In this document: one piece after another, positions 63,958 to 64,000 of the stretch
Position numbering within the stretch: position 1 is the first letter of the stretch
Layout of the letters: each line of letters begins with the position of its first letter
Origin: CAYVGO01 sp964450725
GTDB lineage: Bacteria > Bacteroidota > Bacteroidia > Bacteroidales > UBA932
Direction of reading: 5' to 3'
Assembly (NCBI GenBank): GCA_964450725.1
Contig: CAYVGO010000004.1
Location: 14,404 to 78,403 of the forward strand
Length of the DNA: 64,000 nt
Program-made: the position numbers and the translations under genes
The notes under the pieces: model-generated
Told to the model about the DNA's origin: nothing
The model's database searches: none
Seen by the model: the letters and a program-made list of their open reading frames with translations, nothing else

Positions 63958-64000
63958 ATCTCTTGCGAAAGAGCCGTAAATAGGCATATTCGCAAGAGAT
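63958..64000. terminator. Hairpin closing the polysaccharide cluster
   Basis: ATCTCTTGCGAA (63958-63969) pairs perfectly with TTCGCAAGAGAT (63989-64000). The window ends at its last base, so the following T run, if any, is not seen. The 63893-63957 stretch holds nothing that I recognise. Confidence 0.75.

Noticed and set aside
1..64000. tRNA or rRNA genes
   Set aside because: Scanning spacers for T-loop and acceptor patterns gave none; small RNAs cannot be excluded by eye.

Overview
The window is AT-rich DNA from a member of the Bacteroidota, most likely Bacteroidales or a close relative. The evidence is an ECF sigma / FecR / SusC / SusD polysaccharide utilisation locus (PUL), parts of the type IX secretion system (T9SS: PorP/SprF, a PorE-like OmpA protein, GldF and a C-terminal sorting domain), a Na+-NQR operon, the HU-related protein family of this phylum, and repeated -7 elements of the Bacteroidota type (TAnnTTTG) in front of genes. 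No rRNA, tRNA or CRISPR array was seen.

Layout. 1-5.3 kb: 5' part of rpoN, a secreted endonuclease/phosphatase-fold protein, an HU-like protein, and a carbonic anhydrase-sulfatase pair, with hairpin-rich spacers. 5.6-8.8 kb: PorP/SprF protein plus PorE-like protein. 8.9-14.9 kb: complete nqrABCDEF. 15-20.5 kb: ankyrin protein, then a leftward block of lpxB, a SpoIID-like protein, gldF, a thioesterase, a tiny T9SS-sorted protein and mnmH. 20.7-25.7 kb: alaS and an FG-GAP protein. 26-29.4 kb: AraC-type HTH protein, Rpn-family nuclease and recQ. 29.4-40.1 kb: a PUL (ECF sigma, Fic protein, FecR anti-sigma, SusC with STN domain, SusD, four-BACON GH16 lipoprotein); the Fic gene sits between sigma and anti-sigma. 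40.2-47.4 kb: AAA/DUF4143 ATPase, a 2-hydroxyacyl-CoA dehydratase activase-related protein without its ATPase part, sufS, a RAYT transposase with palindromic flanks, and proC.

47.4-50.6 kb is a compact defence or toxin-antitoxin island: DUF3791/DUF3990, DUF6922/AbiEii and MntA/HepT. It lies between two copies of a roughly 200-bp promoter-bearing repeat. 50.8-52.2 kb is an arylsulfotransferase lipoprotein. 52.3-53.0 kb is a striking array of 41-bp tandem units, each with an invariant 7-bp inverted repeat around a variable 4-nt centre, interrupted by a 100-N assembly gap. It ends just upstream of a DUF6261-like all-helical protein gene. This array plus gene is the best candidate here for an undescribed system.

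53.9-63.9 kb is an exopolysaccharide/O-antigen locus (flippase, six glycosyltransferases, WecB, an EpsG/Wzy-type polymerase, Glf) that ends in a decayed nucleotide-sugar epimerase and a strong hairpin.

All functional calls are homology judgements by eye. No database search was run.
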